Assembly: GCF_001623075.1 (NCBI RefSeq)
Contig: NZ_LMCF01000143.1
Location: 1 to 58,265, forward strand
Origin: Pseudovibrio sp. Ad37
Lineage (GTDB): Bacteria > Pseudomonadota > Alphaproteobacteria > Rhizobiales > Stappiaceae
DNA length: 58,265 nt
Direction: 5' to 3'
Part shown: positions 37,516-46,713 of the stretch, piece by piece
Numbering within the stretch: the first letter of the stretch is position 1
Layout: every line of letters starts with the position of its first letter
The notes under the pieces: model-generated
Told to the model about the DNA's origin: nothing
The model's input: the letters and a program-made list of their open reading frames with translations, nothing else
Database searches by the model: none
Position numbers and translations under genes: made by a program

Positions 37516-38118
37516 TCAGTTCGATGCTTTTTCATCACCAGGAAGCACGTAGTCAGTACCTTCCCATGGTGAGAGGAAATCAAAACTACGGAATTCCTGA
37601 GTAAGCTGCACAGGCTCATAAACAACACGTTTCTTGGTGTCGTCGTAGCGAACCTCTACATAACCAGTCAGAGGGAAATCCTTGCGAAGCGGGAAGCCGT
37701 CAAAACCGTAGTCAGTCAGCAAACGCCGCAGATCCGGGTTACCGGTGAACAGAATGCCGTACATGTCGTAGGCTTCACGTTCAAACCATTCAGCACCCCT
37801 GAAAATGGAGATTACAGAAGGAACCGGAGTGGCCTCATCTGTCTGAACCTTCACGCGAACGCGCAAGTTCTGAACGGGGGAAAGCAGGTGGTACACAACA
37901 TCGAAACGTTTTTCCCGAGCTGGCCAGTCCACACCGCAAATATCAACCAATGCTACAAAGCCGCACCGCGCGTCATCGCGCAGGAAACGCAAAACTTTGA
38001 TAATCTCATCATGGGACACATTAAGAGCCAGATCGCCATAAGCAACCGACCAGCTCTTAACTTTGTCTCCAAGCGTTAGCTCGATAAATTCACCGAGTTC
38101 GCTAAGCGTCTCGTCCAT
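37516..38118 (-). CDS. nuoC: NADH-quinone oxidoreductase subunit C
   Basis: 200 residues from ATG at 38118. The 30-kDa subunit signature is present ([38 protein letters not shown]). It is separate from NuoD, as usual outside enterobacteria, and supports the peripheral arm next to NuoD. Confidence 0.96.
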   Translation of the reverse strand: MDETLSELGEFIELTLGDKVKSWSVAYGDLALNVSHDEIIKVLRFLRDDARCGFVALVDICGVDWPAREKRFDVVYHLLSPVQNLRVRVKVQTDEATPVPSVISIFRGAEWFEREAYDMYGILFTGNPDLRRLLTDYGFDGFPLRKDFPLTGYVEVRYDDTKKRVVYEPVQLTQEFRSFDFLSPWEGTDYVLPGDEKASN

Positions 38119-38218
38119 CACCTTGTTTCCTATAGGTTGGACATCTCACAAATGGCAAGGAACCCCATGCCAGCAATGTCGATAAGGCCGTGCACCACGA
38201 AAGCGCACGACCTGTAAT

Positions 38219-38803
38219 TTATCTTTCAATCGTACCCGTGCGGCGGATCTTCTTCTGCAGCAGCAGCACACCATAAAGCAGCGCTTCAGCAGTTGGAGGA
38301 CAACCCGGCACATAGATATCAACCGGAACAACCCGGTCACATCCGCGAACAACAGAATAGGAATAGTGGTAGTAACCGCCGCCATTTGCACATGATCCCA
38401 TGGAGATCACATAACGAGGCTCTGGCATCTGGTCGTAAACCTTACGCAGCGCAGGTGCCATTTTGTTGGTCAATGTTCCGGCAACAATCATCACATCAGA
38501 CTGACGTGGGGAGCCACGAGGAGCAAAGCCGAAACGCTCTGCGTCATAACGCGGCATCGACATCTGCATCATTTCCACTGCACAACAGGCAAGACCAAAC
38601 GTCATCCACATAAGCGAACCGGTACGTGCCCACTGAATCAAGCTTTCACTGGAAGTAACCAGAAAACCCTTATCAGAAAGCTCGTTGTTCACATTCATGA
38701 AGAACGGATCATTCTCGCCCACTGGGCGACCTGTGTTGGGATCAATGATCCCTTTTGGAGCTTCAGAGACAAGAGGCTTGGAGCCGTCAGAGATCAATCC
38801 CAT
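38219..38803 (-). CDS. nuoB: NADH-quinone oxidoreductase subunit B
   Basis: 194 residues from ATG at 38803, which overlaps the nuoA stop; ATG at 38824 would add seven residues. Cluster N2 ligands are visible: [11 protein letters not shown] (tandem Cys), [15 protein letters not shown] and [15 protein letters not shown]2 is the last cluster before quinone. Confidence 0.96.
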   Translation of the reverse strand: MGLISDGSKPLVSEAPKGIIDPNTGRPVGENDPFFMNVNNELSDKGFLVTSSESLIQWARTGSLMWMTFGLACCAVEMMQMSMPRYDAERFGFAPRGSPRQSDVMIVAGTLTNKMAPALRKVYDQMPEPRYVISMGSCANGGGYYHYSYSVVRGCDRVVPVDIYVPGCPPTAEALLYGVLLLQKKIRRTGTIER

Positions 38804-39159
38804 TCCAGCGCTCCCTTCTTCCATTCATAGATGAACCCAATCGTGAGCACGCCCAGGAAGATCATCATGGAGACGAAGCCAAACCAGCCCAGCCCACCAT
38901 AAGCAACAGCCCATGGGAAGAGGAAAGCAACTTCGAGATCAAAGATGATGAAAAGGATCGATACCAGATAAAACCGGATGTCGAATTTCATACGCGCGTC
39001 ATCAAAGGCGTTAAAGCCACACTCGTAAGCAGAAAGCTTCTCAGAATCTGGATTCTTGAAAGCAACGATAAACGGGGCAATGAGAAGCGCGAGGCCAATA
39101 ACGAGGGCAACACCGATAAAGACGACAATCGGGATGTACTCCCTGAGGAGGTCTTCCAT
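38794..39159 (-). CDS. nuoA: NADH-quinone oxidoreductase subunit A, first gene of the operon
   Basis: 121 residues from ATG at 39159 with AGGAGG nearby. Three TM helices; the conserved loop [20 protein letters not shown] carries the Cys that moves between active and deactive states. As the first nuo gene it follows a 660-bp gene-free region where the operon promoter must lie. Confidence 0.96.
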   Translation of the reverse strand: MEDLLREYIPIVVFIGVALVIGLALLIAPFIVAFKNPDSEKLSAYECGFNAFDDARMKFDIRFYLVSILFIIFDLEVAFLFPWAVAYGGLGWFGFVSMMIFLGVLTIGFIYEWKKGALEWD

Positions 39160-39821
39160 TTGTATATCCGTCCCTGGACGTAACAGGTCATGCGACCAAT
39201 AAAACTCTTGGTGCACTGCACACACGGCAGAAAGTAGGGCGTAAGATTTGGAAGGACACCCTAGGATCCGGTGTATCTAGTCGCACCGCAACGCACGATT
39301 AGCTTAGCCCCACCATCTGCGCAAGACCTTACAACGGAGTAAATCGGGTCGGAAAGAGTGCCTTACGCCACGAGAAGATCACATTCTCGAGAGGCGGGCA
39401 CTAAAAAGCCGCTAAAAACCTAGAGATATATATTATGAGTAAAATACTCATATTAAAATAGAAAAATGACGTTTTCTAACAATTGCTTGGGAAAACTACT
39501 CAAGACTTAAAATCGGACAATAAAATTGGTGCATTTTCCTGCGTAGTTCTGCGTAAATAGTCAAAACGTCTCAATTGAAGAGTCGCAGGGCAATACCCAT
39601 GAGCCACCATAATGGACTTTGTTTTAAGCCCCTGCCCACTAAAGCTTGTCCGCTAAATCTGCCATATCCGGCAGTTCCCCTACCCTAAATATAAGACAGC
39701 AAAGCTTCAGCAGAAAACATGGGTAGATAATGCAATGAAATCCAGAGAAGATGAGCCAGAATACACGAAAGCACAGCGCGCTATTTAAAGCGAACACCGT
39801 GCTTTTCGTAGTAAATGAAAG
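39160..39821. other. Gene-free region upstream of nuoA
   Basis: No coding frame or RNA gene was recognised. It should hold the nuo promoter. A perfect 8-bp inverted repeat with a 3-base centre (TATGAGTA AAA TACTCATA, 39434-39452) stands out in an AT-rich stretch about 280 bp upstream of nuoA. No FNR-type TTGAT-N4-ATCAA site was noticed. Confidence 0.5.
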
Positions 39822-39898
39822 TGGCGCGAGTGACGGGACTCGAACCCGCGACCTCCGGCGTGACAGGCCGGCACTCTAACCAACTGAGCTACACCCGC
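39822..39898 (-). tRNA. tRNA-Asp(GTC), copy 1
   Basis: 77 nt including encoded CCA. The acceptor stem GCGGGTG/CACTCGC and the anticodon loop CTGTCAC (anticodon GTC) are clear; the T-loop GGTTCGAGTCC is standard. Identical to the other three copies. Confidence 0.96.
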
Positions 39899-39945
39899 AA
39901 CTCTCATTTATGTGTTTGTTATAGCAGCTACTTCTCAAAGAGAAG

Positions 39946-40022
39946 TGGCGCGAGTGACGGGACTCGAACCCGCGACCTCCGGCGTGACAGGCCGGCACTC
40001 TAACCAACTGAGCTACACCCGC
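39946..40022 (-). tRNA. tRNA-Asp(GTC), copy 2
   Basis: 77 nt, identical to copy 1 and separated from it by 47 bases of unrelated spacer. Anticodon GTC, CCA encoded. Confidence 0.96.
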
Positions 40023-40067
40023 AGCTATAACAGTTTGCTTGGACTGAACACCACTTCCCAAGGGAAG

Positions 40068-40144
40068 TGGCGCGAGTGACGGGACTCGAACCCGCGACCT
40101 CCGGCGTGACAGGCCGGCACTCTAACCAACTGAGCTACACCCGC
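40068..40144 (-). tRNA. tRNA-Asp(GTC), copy 3
   Basis: 77 nt, identical sequence, 45 bases from copy 2. Anticodon GTC, CCA encoded. Confidence 0.96.
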
Positions 40145-40204
40145 TCAATCCAAACTACCTTCAACAACACTTTGCTTTCCTGCACCACTCTCCCTAAGGA
40201 AAAG

Positions 40205-40281
40205 TGGCGCGAGTGACGGGACTCGAACCCGCGACCTCCGGCGTGACAGGCCGGCACTCTAACCAACTGAGCTACACCCGC
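40205..40281 (-). tRNA. tRNA-Asp(GTC), copy 4 (promoter-proximal)
   Basis: 77 nt, identical sequence, 60 bases from copy 3. As the arrays read right to left this is the first copy transcribed, so the promoter should lie to its right (40282 onward). Confidence 0.96.
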
Positions 40282-40661
40282 TTGGGTCAGCAACGTTGTG
40301 TCGTTGTTGGTGGCGCTGATTTACGGCGGGGGCGGGTCCAAGTCAAGCGAAGTTGGATCGACTTTGCGAGTTTTTCCTGAATAACTTGTTTTCACTGTGA
40401 AAATCGGCCTCGAAATGCGTTCAGATGTGGAAAACAGGACTGCATATCACCCATTTTATCCCCTTCTGGACTCAAGGACTTTTTGGCTAGCCCTGAAAAA
40501 TATCTTATTCGCCATCAATGAAAATTTGAAAACCGCCTCAAAAAAGTCAAATCTCGTAATTCTACTTAGCTTGGGGCGGCTCCTGCGATAAACTCAGGAA
40601 CAATCATCTCAATCAAAATACAAAAAAGTCGACAGTCCATTTCATTTCAAGGACCGGTTTT
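40282..40661. other. Gene-free region between the tRNA-Asp array and the exported-protein genes
   Basis: It must contain the minus-strand promoter of the tRNA array near 40300 and the plus-strand promoter of the next gene. No further gene is supported; a 64-codon frame at 40397 lacks a ribosome site and has no recognisable features. Confidence 0.4.
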
Positions 40662-41780
40662 ATGGGCACATTTTTCAAAGCGCTTGCTCTTGCAGCAACA
40701 ACAGCTGTCGCAATCCCCTCATCCACCCAGGCTGATACGGGGGACTTCATCATCGGACTTGGTGTAAGAGCGATCGGAAACACGATCATTGATCACACCG
40801 CAGCTCAACAACCAACCCCGCATGTCGTCACCGCTCAATCGCAGCAGGCGCGCAGCATTCCCCGCATCCCAACTCAGCAAACAGTGGCTCTCAGCCGCAT
40901 TCAGTTGAAAGACGTCCAGTATCGCCTGAACTTGCTGGGCTACAACGCCGGTTTCCCTGACGGCGTAGCTGGTAAGCGCACCTTGCGCGCAATAGGCAGG
41001 TTTCAAAGCACCCTTGGTTACGTGGCAACCGGGCGGCTCACACAGTCTCAATTAGAAGAGCTTTACACCCGCACGCAAAAGAAGCGCTATCAGAAGACCC
41101 AGATCGATCAGGCGCAGCCAACACCAGCTCAACCACCTCTGCCCCAATCCAATCCCGGTGGGTACTCTGAGGCAGAAAAAGCAACGGTCAGAATCCCAAA
41201 AGAAAACAAGCTTGCTCTGGACCCTAAAAATCCACCCAACATTTACGGACTGATCACTGGCATGCGCAGCGACGAAACCGCAAGCTTTCTAAAAACAGAA
41301 GGCTATGAAGAGTGTGTAGAGACAACCGGACTGACCATCTGCAAGAAAGCCACCAAGAACCTCGAGGAAACCGTCAGCGTCAGTAAGGTTGGAAACATCA
41401 TCTACGGACTGAGCCGCACTGTGACCTTCAAGACCGCCGCCCCAAGGTCTGCAGTCCTCACAAAGCTAGCAGAGGCCTACCCAAACCTCACTCGCTTCAA
41501 AAAGATGGCAACATCCAGCTCTAAAATCTGCCTGGAGCAATACGGAGGTAATGGAAGCAGCTTGTTAGCACCAACAGAAGCCAACCCATCCGACCCAGAA
41601 ACGCTCCTAACACTCACCGAAAACTGCCGCAACTTCTACGCCATCGAACTGGAAGGCAACCGCAACCTCAAATCCATGCGTATCACTCTCTACGACGGCC
41701 ACCCCATTCAACAAGCAGAGGAAGAGCAAACTGGTATCTTCCAAACCAAATCCGAAGCCGCAGATGAGCTGAAGTTCTGA
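40662..41780 (+). CDS. Exported protein with peptidoglycan-binding domain and an unrecognised C-terminal domain (paralogue A)
   Basis: 372 residues; AAGGA precedes the ATG. A signal peptide ends near TQA (residue 24). Residues ~77-135 form a PG_binding_1-like domain (IQLKDVQYRLNLLGYNAGFP, then GVAGKRTLRAIGRFQ). A Pro/Gln-rich linker follows. The last ~180 residues (from NIYGLITGMRSDE) form a domain with Cys in GYEECVET, TICKKA, SKICLEQY and ENCRNFY, shared with the gene at 43604-44777. I do not recognise it. The protein is probably periplasmic and bound to cell wall; the function is unknown. Confidence 0.85.
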   Translation: MGTFFKALALAATTAVAIPSSTQADTGDFIIGLGVRAIGNTIIDHTAAQQPTPHVVTAQSQQARSIPRIPTQQTVALSRIQLKDVQYRLNLLGYNAGFPDGVAGKRTLRAIGRFQSTLGYVATGRLTQSQLEELYTRTQKKRYQKTQIDQAQPTPAQPPLPQSNPGGYSEAEKATVRIPKENKLALDPKNPPNIYGLITGMRSDETASFLKTEGYEECVETTGLTICKKATKNLEETVSVSKVGNIIYGLSRTVTFKTAAPRSAVLTKLAEAYPNLTRFKKMATSSSKICLEQYGGNGSSLLAPTEANPSDPETLLTLTENCRNFYAIELEGNRNLKSMRITLYDGHPIQQAEEEQTGIFQTKSEAADELKF

Positions 41781-41796
41781 ACACCATCCTCTTTTG

Positions 41797-41828
41797 TATT
41801 GGCCTCATACCTCCCGAGGCCAATACAG
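41797..41828 (+). terminator. Hairpin after paralogue A
   Basis: ATTGGCCTC and GAGGCCAAT form a perfect 9-bp stem with a 9-base loop, just after the stop codon. There is no long T-run, so termination efficiency is uncertain. Confidence 0.55.
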
Positions 41829-41962
41829 CAGATCACCCCAAGCTCCATCCTAAGGATTACCTCCCTACAACCGAGAGATTATTCCTGCTGCATACACAGT
41901 TAAAGTAGCCTCAAAAATGCATTTCTGCTCACCCGCAAATTTGTCCTTTTGGGAGCTCCAAA

Positions 41963-43231
41963 ATGTTGAGAGTAAAAGCACTGGCTCTGCTGCTGGCCGC
42001 ACTGTGCCTGATCACCACCCCCGCCCTTTCTGAGAAGCTATACAAGCTCAAAGAATTTAAACCTGACGTCTCATATACAGCAGCGGCATACTCCGTTTCG
42101 TTCCTCGCCAAAGAAATCGAAGCAGCAAGCTATGATGCCAATGGACATCTGGGGTACATCCTCGTCGCATCAGATTCAGCAGATAACCTCGTCATCTCTA
42201 CATGGCAGTCCAATGTTGAAATACCAAAAGATTTTATCGACCGGGGCAAAGCTCGCAGCGTATCCATTGCAAAGATCGACAACACCCACTTCATTACACC
42301 GATCATCGATGCAGATAATAAGTTGCGGGTCATGCTTTGGAAGATCACAGGAAACGGGACCATCACATATCGTGGCTTTCGCTCCGGCCCGGAAGTTACA
42401 GAAGTAACCTCTGCAAGTTCTGGCTCTGCTGCTATGGTCGTCGCTCAACGAAAGAACGGCACCTTGTTTGCACAAGCCTTCAAATTGAAGCAAGCAAAAG
42501 ACATCCCGACGGAGAAAGCACTCGACCGTCGCGGCATTTATGAGTTTGCTGGCTCTGCGGACCAACTTGCCCTGAGCGATGGAACTGCAAACCTTCTCGC
42601 CTTCCGTGACGATGATGGAAAACTGCGAGTTACTCGCCTTCGCAAACGTCAGAACGCATCTATGATCGAACGCGGCCCAACACTTGTAAGCATGGGCCAA
42701 ATCCAGAAAGCCGCAATTACTGCTGCCGATGGCACTCCCAATGGCCGATGGACCACCCTATCAACAAGCAAAGGCCCCAGCGAGTTCAAAACAGGGCATC
42801 GATGCTTAGGTCAGACCATACATAAAGAACCCCATGGGCGTGGCAAGCTAATCGAATGGGATATTGGAACCGACGGCACCCAGTACCTCCGCCGAAGAGC
42901 TGAGCGTGAGTTTCAGGGCAGCGGAGGCGTCGCAAAGGAAGTCGCCGTAGAAGTAATCAGCAATGGCAACTATCTGGTCAGCAGCCACCTGGGCTTTGAC
43001 ACCTTCTGCAAACGAAACCCGAAAAACCGTGGCAAGCAGCGAATGGAGGTCCACCTATGGGATCACGCTGGCACCACCTATGACAAAGACGCCTCAGGTC
43101 GTATCAACGGCAAATACTACGACGTCGCCTTAGCTGAGTTTCATCCTATCCAAAACTACGATGCAAACTTCGTCGTAGCCCTCATCGGCGAAAACCAACA
43201 GGTCAAGCTGTCCATCTGGGGTGTGAAGTAA
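41963..43231 (+). CDS. Exported protein of unknown function, probably beta-propeller-like
   Basis: 422 residues. A signal peptide (ALALLLAALCLITTPALS) is followed by a mature protein with repeated strands of the type LGYILVASDSADNLVISTW, LRVMLWKITGNGTITYRGF and TANLLAFRDDDGKLRVTRL at 45-60-residue spacing, suggesting a beta-propeller. Two Cys (RCLGQT; FCKRNP) may form a disulfide. No family is recognised. It lies between the two paralogues at 40662 and 43604 and may share their biological context. Confidence 0.82.
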   Translation: MLRVKALALLLAALCLITTPALSEKLYKLKEFKPDVSYTAAAYSVSFLAKEIEAASYDANGHLGYILVASDSADNLVISTWQSNVEIPKDFIDRGKARSVSIAKIDNTHFITPIIDADNKLRVMLWKITGNGTITYRGFRSGPEVTEVTSASSGSAAMVVAQRKNGTLFAQAFKLKQAKDIPTEKALDRRGIYEFAGSADQLALSDGTANLLAFRDDDGKLRVTRLRKRQNASMIERGPTLVSMGQIQKAAITAADGTPNGRWTTLSTSKGPSEFKTGHRCLGQTIHKEPHGRGKLIEWDIGTDGTQYLRRRAEREFQGSGGVAKEVAVEVISNGNYLVSSHLGFDTFCKRNPKNRGKQRMEVHLWDHAGTTYDKDASGRINGKYYDVALAEFHPIQNYDANFVVALIGENQQVKLSIWGVK

Positions 43232-43603
43232 CTCAACCCCGATCCATCAAAACAGATCAAGCATCTCAAGACAGAAAAGGCAGCCTCCCATCGGAAGCTG
43301 CCTTTTCTACATCAGCCAAACCTCAGATATCTGCTTCAGCATCATTTCTAAGGTCCGACACCTTAAATCATTGCCTGAAACGCACCCACTCACATGAAAT
43401 GCATTCACCTCAAGCCGACGTAAAACAACAGATACGCTTCAATTATGACCGATACCCTGGAGATATCAGCAATAAGATCTCTCAACTTAAGATAGAACTA
43501 CTTAATTTATTTCAACTTACATTTTTTAGAGTTTGAGATAAATTTGCTGCAAGTGGGCCTTTCCCGCCTTTCCTTTAATTTTTTATGTGTGCAAGGCAAC
43601 AAA
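43232..43603. other. Gene-free region with terminator, before paralogue B
   Basis: After the terminator at 43273-43308 no gene is supported. The AT-rich last 150 bases (TTTATTTC and TTTTTTAG stretches) probably hold the promoter of the next gene. Confidence 0.4.
43273..43308 (+). terminator. Rho-independent terminator after the propeller-like gene
   Basis: AGAAAAGGCAGC and GCTGCCTTTTCT pair perfectly over 12 bp with a 12-base loop. It is nearly identical in sequence to the terminator at 44835-44867, hinting that the two segments share history. Confidence 0.8.
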
Positions 43604-44777
43604 ATGCGCAAAATGACAAAGCTTACATCCGCTCTCTCCCTCTCTTTAGCAGTCAGCGCCACCACCGCTCGTGCAGGCTCTGAGGATTTCATCTTCGGCC
43701 TTGGCCGCAGGCATTATTGGTAGCGCTATTGTAAATGGCGCCAAAAAGAATGCGCCAGCTCAGACGCAGAAACGAACAACACGGAAAAGAACTAACTTTT
43801 CAGCAGAGACACAGGACATCCAGTTACGCCTGAACATGCTGGGCTTTGATACTGGAACACCAGACGGCGTTTCAGGCCGCCGCACGCGCAACGCCATACG
43901 CCAGTTTCAAATTTCCATCGGTGGTTATGCAAATGGCAAGCTCGATAACAGACAAATTGCCAAGCTCTATGAGCTGACAACACCACAACAGCCGGCAGCG
44001 CCAACACCGGTCGTAGCCTCTGCCCCAGCGCCGGTTGCAGCCACGACCCCAATACCTGTGGCGATCGTTGCACCAACGCCGGTAGTAGCACCAGTTGCAA
44101 CAGCCGCACCATCGCAGCAAATCAACATTACAATACCTGTCACCCCCGGTTCAAACGCAACCAACAACGCTCAGGTGGTAAATTTCACTCCAAACGCGTC
44201 TCCCAAAAACGAGACACAAGTCGCGGTGACCTCCTCGAAGCATCCCGCTCTTGATCGGGCCAACCTTCCGTCAGTTCACGGCTTAACCGTTGAGCGCTTT
44301 GAGCATGATGTAAGAGGCCTTCTGGAAAAGGTCGGGTATCAAGGATGCTTAGTTGATGAGACAAAGACAGTTTGTACACTCGAGAAAGACACGCTCTCTG
44401 AAACCGTAAGCGTGCTCACCCAGGACGAGAACATCTACGGCCTGCAGCGTGAAGTCAGCTTCAAAAACCCAGCTCCCCGCGCTGCAATCATGGGCAAGCT
44501 GCTGGACGCCTACCCTGTCCTCACTCACTTAGAGAACATGACCGCCACCGAGGACAAAACCTGCCGTATTACATACGTCAACAACAGCGGTGAACTCCTG
44601 AAGGAAGCTCTGGATAAACCATCCAACGCGGAAGCTCTTCGCCAGCTGTCGGACAATTGCACGGACTACCATAGCCTGGAGGTCTTTGGAGAAGACACCG
44701 TGAGCGGCCTGCGCCTTGTATTTTACAGCAGCAAGCCAATCAAAGAGGCGATTGAAAACCGCAAGGGCGCGTTCTAG
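43604..44777 (+). pseudogene. Exported peptidoglycan-binding-domain protein (paralogue B), frameshifted near 43705
   Basis: ATG at 43604 (AAGG upstream) opens a good signal peptide (LTSALSLSLAVSATTARAG) and then EDFIFGLG, as in paralogue A, but the frame stops after 39 codons. The rest continues in another frame to 44777. Removing one C from GGCCGC at 43703-43708 restores FIFGLGAGIIGSAI. The body has a PG_binding_1-like domain (IQLRLNMLGFDTGTPDGVS), a long Ala/Pro/Thr/Val-rich linker and the C-terminal domain shared with paralogue A (GYQGCLVD, ETVSVLTQDENIYGL, TCRITY, DNCTDYHSLE). It is either a recent pseudogene or a one-base sequencing error. Confidence 0.8.
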
Positions 44778-44834
44778 ATCTCTTCAAAGCCAGCACAAGA
44801 CCTGACTTTCTAATAGATACAGCCCAACGAAAGC

Positions 44835-44867
44835 AAAAAGGCAGCCTCCCCAGAGAAGCTGCCTTTT
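44835..44867 (+). terminator. Rho-independent terminator after paralogue B
   Basis: AAAAAGGCAGC and GCTGCCTTTT form a 10-bp stem followed by ATTTT. It resembles the one at 43273 closely. Confidence 0.8.
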
Positions 44868-44892
44868 ATTTTGCATCAAAGCTTTAAGAAGC

Positions 44893-45384
44893 TCACCAAC
44901 CGTGGCGAATACGCACGATCAGGGCTGTCATGAAGCCAAAGATCATGTGACCAACCAGAGACGCCCATGTCAGCTGAATGAAGCCGAGGAACGGTGGAAG
45001 ACCAGCAAAGATGTGCGCCATGATGTAAAGCGCGAACACCCAAAGACCAACGCCATAGCAAAGGCCAACAACCCACCATGGCAGCGGCGGGATGATCACA
45101 CGTGCCAGCGGACGAGCAATATAGAGGTATCCGATAGGATAGAAGACGACGCCAACTACGGCGTGAATAACTTCAGCCCAGAAAAGGCTTCTGAAACCAA
45201 AGACAGACTGCACAAGAGCAGCTGGCTGTAGCGGACCACCAACCCAGAACGGCGTGATATAGCGCGCCCAGATCTCCCAGCTCACATCTGCAACGATGCC
45301 TGCCAGAAGGATGGTGACCAGAGTGTGCCACACAAGTGGCGGACAGATGGGGTGCTTATGACTTGAACCATTCATACGGCGCAT
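44893..45384 (-). CDS. Four-helix membrane protein, unknown
   Basis: 163 residues (MRRMNGSSHKH start; ATG at 45375 is an alternative). Four hydrophobic segments: LVTILLAGIVADVSWEIWA, EVIHAVVGVVFYPIGYLYIA, WWVVGLCYGVGLWVFALYIM and LTWASLVGHMIFGFMTALIV. Conserved-looking polar residues within the helices (Glu, His, Asp) could bind a cofactor or protons. No family is recognised and its neighbours give no clue. Confidence 0.78.
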   Translation of the reverse strand: MRRMNGSSHKHPICPPLVWHTLVTILLAGIVADVSWEIWARYITPFWVGGPLQPAALVQSVFGFRSLFWAEVIHAVVGVVFYPIGYLYIARPLARVIIPPLPWWVVGLCYGVGLWVFALYIMAHIFAGLPPFLGFIQLTWASLVGHMIFGFMTALIVRIRHGW

Positions 45385-45755
45385 GCCTCCACGTAGTTAT
45401 ACTTGTTTGCCACGCGGAGTTAAAAACGATCTCAGTCATGCAAGCTGTTATCTACGGCACACTTAGCAACGCAATTACAGCTCTTGAGCAAGTCCTACAC
45501 GATTGTTTCCAACCGAACACCAGGATTTCACTCATTAAACGGCAAAGCAGCTCTCGAAAAATTGACGAAAAGAGAGCGCACTCCGCGAATAAGCTCCACA
45601 GGCTATTGAAGCAAGCTTAACGATAAGATCCTGAGATCACCCTTTGGTTTTTGCTCAGATTGGCGCCCTGCCCTACAACCTTAAGAAACCAATTGCCGAA
45701 ACACCCCCTTAAGCTTAACAGCCCTGTCCTCGGTAATTTTCAGGAGTGCGAACAA
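45385..45755. other. Gene-free region between the membrane protein and tRNA-Val
   Basis: No protein gene is supported; a 94-codon frame at 45336 overlaps the previous gene antisense and has no features of its own. Confidence 0.35.
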
Positions 45756-45787
45756 CAAAAAAGCCTCCGCGGAACTCCGGGAGACTT
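45756..45787 (-). terminator. Terminator of the tRNA-Val pair
   Basis: On the minus strand CTCC-CGG and CCG-C-GGAG form a stem with one bulge, followed by CTTTTTTG. It lies about 20 bases after the second tRNA-Val. Confidence 0.65.
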
Positions 45788-45805
45788 GAAATCCTCTGAG
45801 AGGAA

Positions 45806-45881
<76 letters not shown>

Positions 45882-45914
45882 ATCCTAGAGCGTTGAACAT
45901 CCTCTGAAAGAGAA

Positions 45915-45990
<76 letters not shown>

Positions 45991-46182
45991 CCGCAGGGTG
46001 GTACGCCGTGTGGCGTGGGGAGCTATTTAGCCGCCCTCCCTACCCTTGGCAAGGCCTGAGATTGAAAAAAACGACATTACCAGCAAAAAACTTGGAACCG
46101 CCATCCACCCTGTGAATTACCTGATTAAACAAAGGCTTGTCGTCACAGCAAAAAACCGGCGACCCATCAGAAATGAGCGCAT

Positions 46183-46225
46183 AAAAAAAGCCCCTGCTGC
46201 TCCAATGAACAACAGGGACTTTTAA
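46183..46225 (-). terminator. Terminator of hupB
   Basis: On the minus strand AAAAG-T-CCCTGTTG pairs with CAGCAGGG-G-CTTTT, followed by seven T, 22 bases after the stop of hupB. Confidence 0.75.
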
Positions 46226-46246
46226 ACCCAAAACGAACAAGCCCAA

Positions 46247-46522
46247 TTAGGCGTTGACCGCGTCCTTCAGGCCTTTACCAGCTTTAAATTTCGGCGTCTT
46301 GGAAGCCGGAATCTGAATGGTCTCACCTGTGCGTGGATTACGGCCTTCAGTTGCTGCACGAGCGGAAACTGAAAAGTTGCCAAATCCGATGATCCGAACT
46401 TCATCGCCGCTCTTCAGGGTTTCAGTGATTGCTTCGAAAGATGCTTCTACTGCTTCGCCTGCCTGTGCTTTGGTCAAGCCAGTTTTTTCCGCAACGGCCC
46501 CGATCAGATCATTCTTGTTCAT
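46247..46522 (-). CDS. hupB: DNA-binding protein HU
   Basis: 91 residues, a full-length HU: MNKNDLIGAVAEKTGLTKA, the beta-arm region GFGNFSVSARAATEGRNPRT, and the C-terminal ASKTPKFKAGKGLKDAV. HU is the nucleoid protein that bends DNA. Position just downstream of lon is widely conserved in proteobacteria. Confidence 0.97.
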   Translation of the reverse strand: MNKNDLIGAVAEKTGLTKAQAGEAVEASFEAITETLKSGDEVRIIGFGNFSVSARAATEGRNPRTGETIQIPASKTPKFKAGKGLKDAVNA

Positions 46523-46659
46523 GACTGTCCCTTTCTAAAATAACGTGGGGAATGCTTTAGATTCGCGCTGCACTCCTGAATCGGACATTCGTGCGAAATT
46601 GCGTTCAAATCAAGCCGCGAACCGCAGAAAACGGCCATTTTCTGTGTAGTATCAACCAA

Positions 46660-46690
46660 AAAAAGCCTCGGAACTTGTCCGAGGCTTTTG
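46660..46690 (-). terminator. Terminator of lon
   Basis: AAAAGCCTCGGA and TCCGAGGCTTTT pair perfectly around a 5-base loop, with seven T on the minus strand. It lies about 25 bases after the lon stop. Confidence 0.9.
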
Positions 46691-46713
46691 TATCCACAAG
46701 CAGACGCTCTGGT

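Noticed and set aside
39822-40281. Regularly spaced ~77-bp repeats resembling a CRISPR array
   Set aside because: The repeats fold into perfect tRNA-Asp cloverleafs with anticodon GTC and CCA; the spacing is that of a tRNA array.
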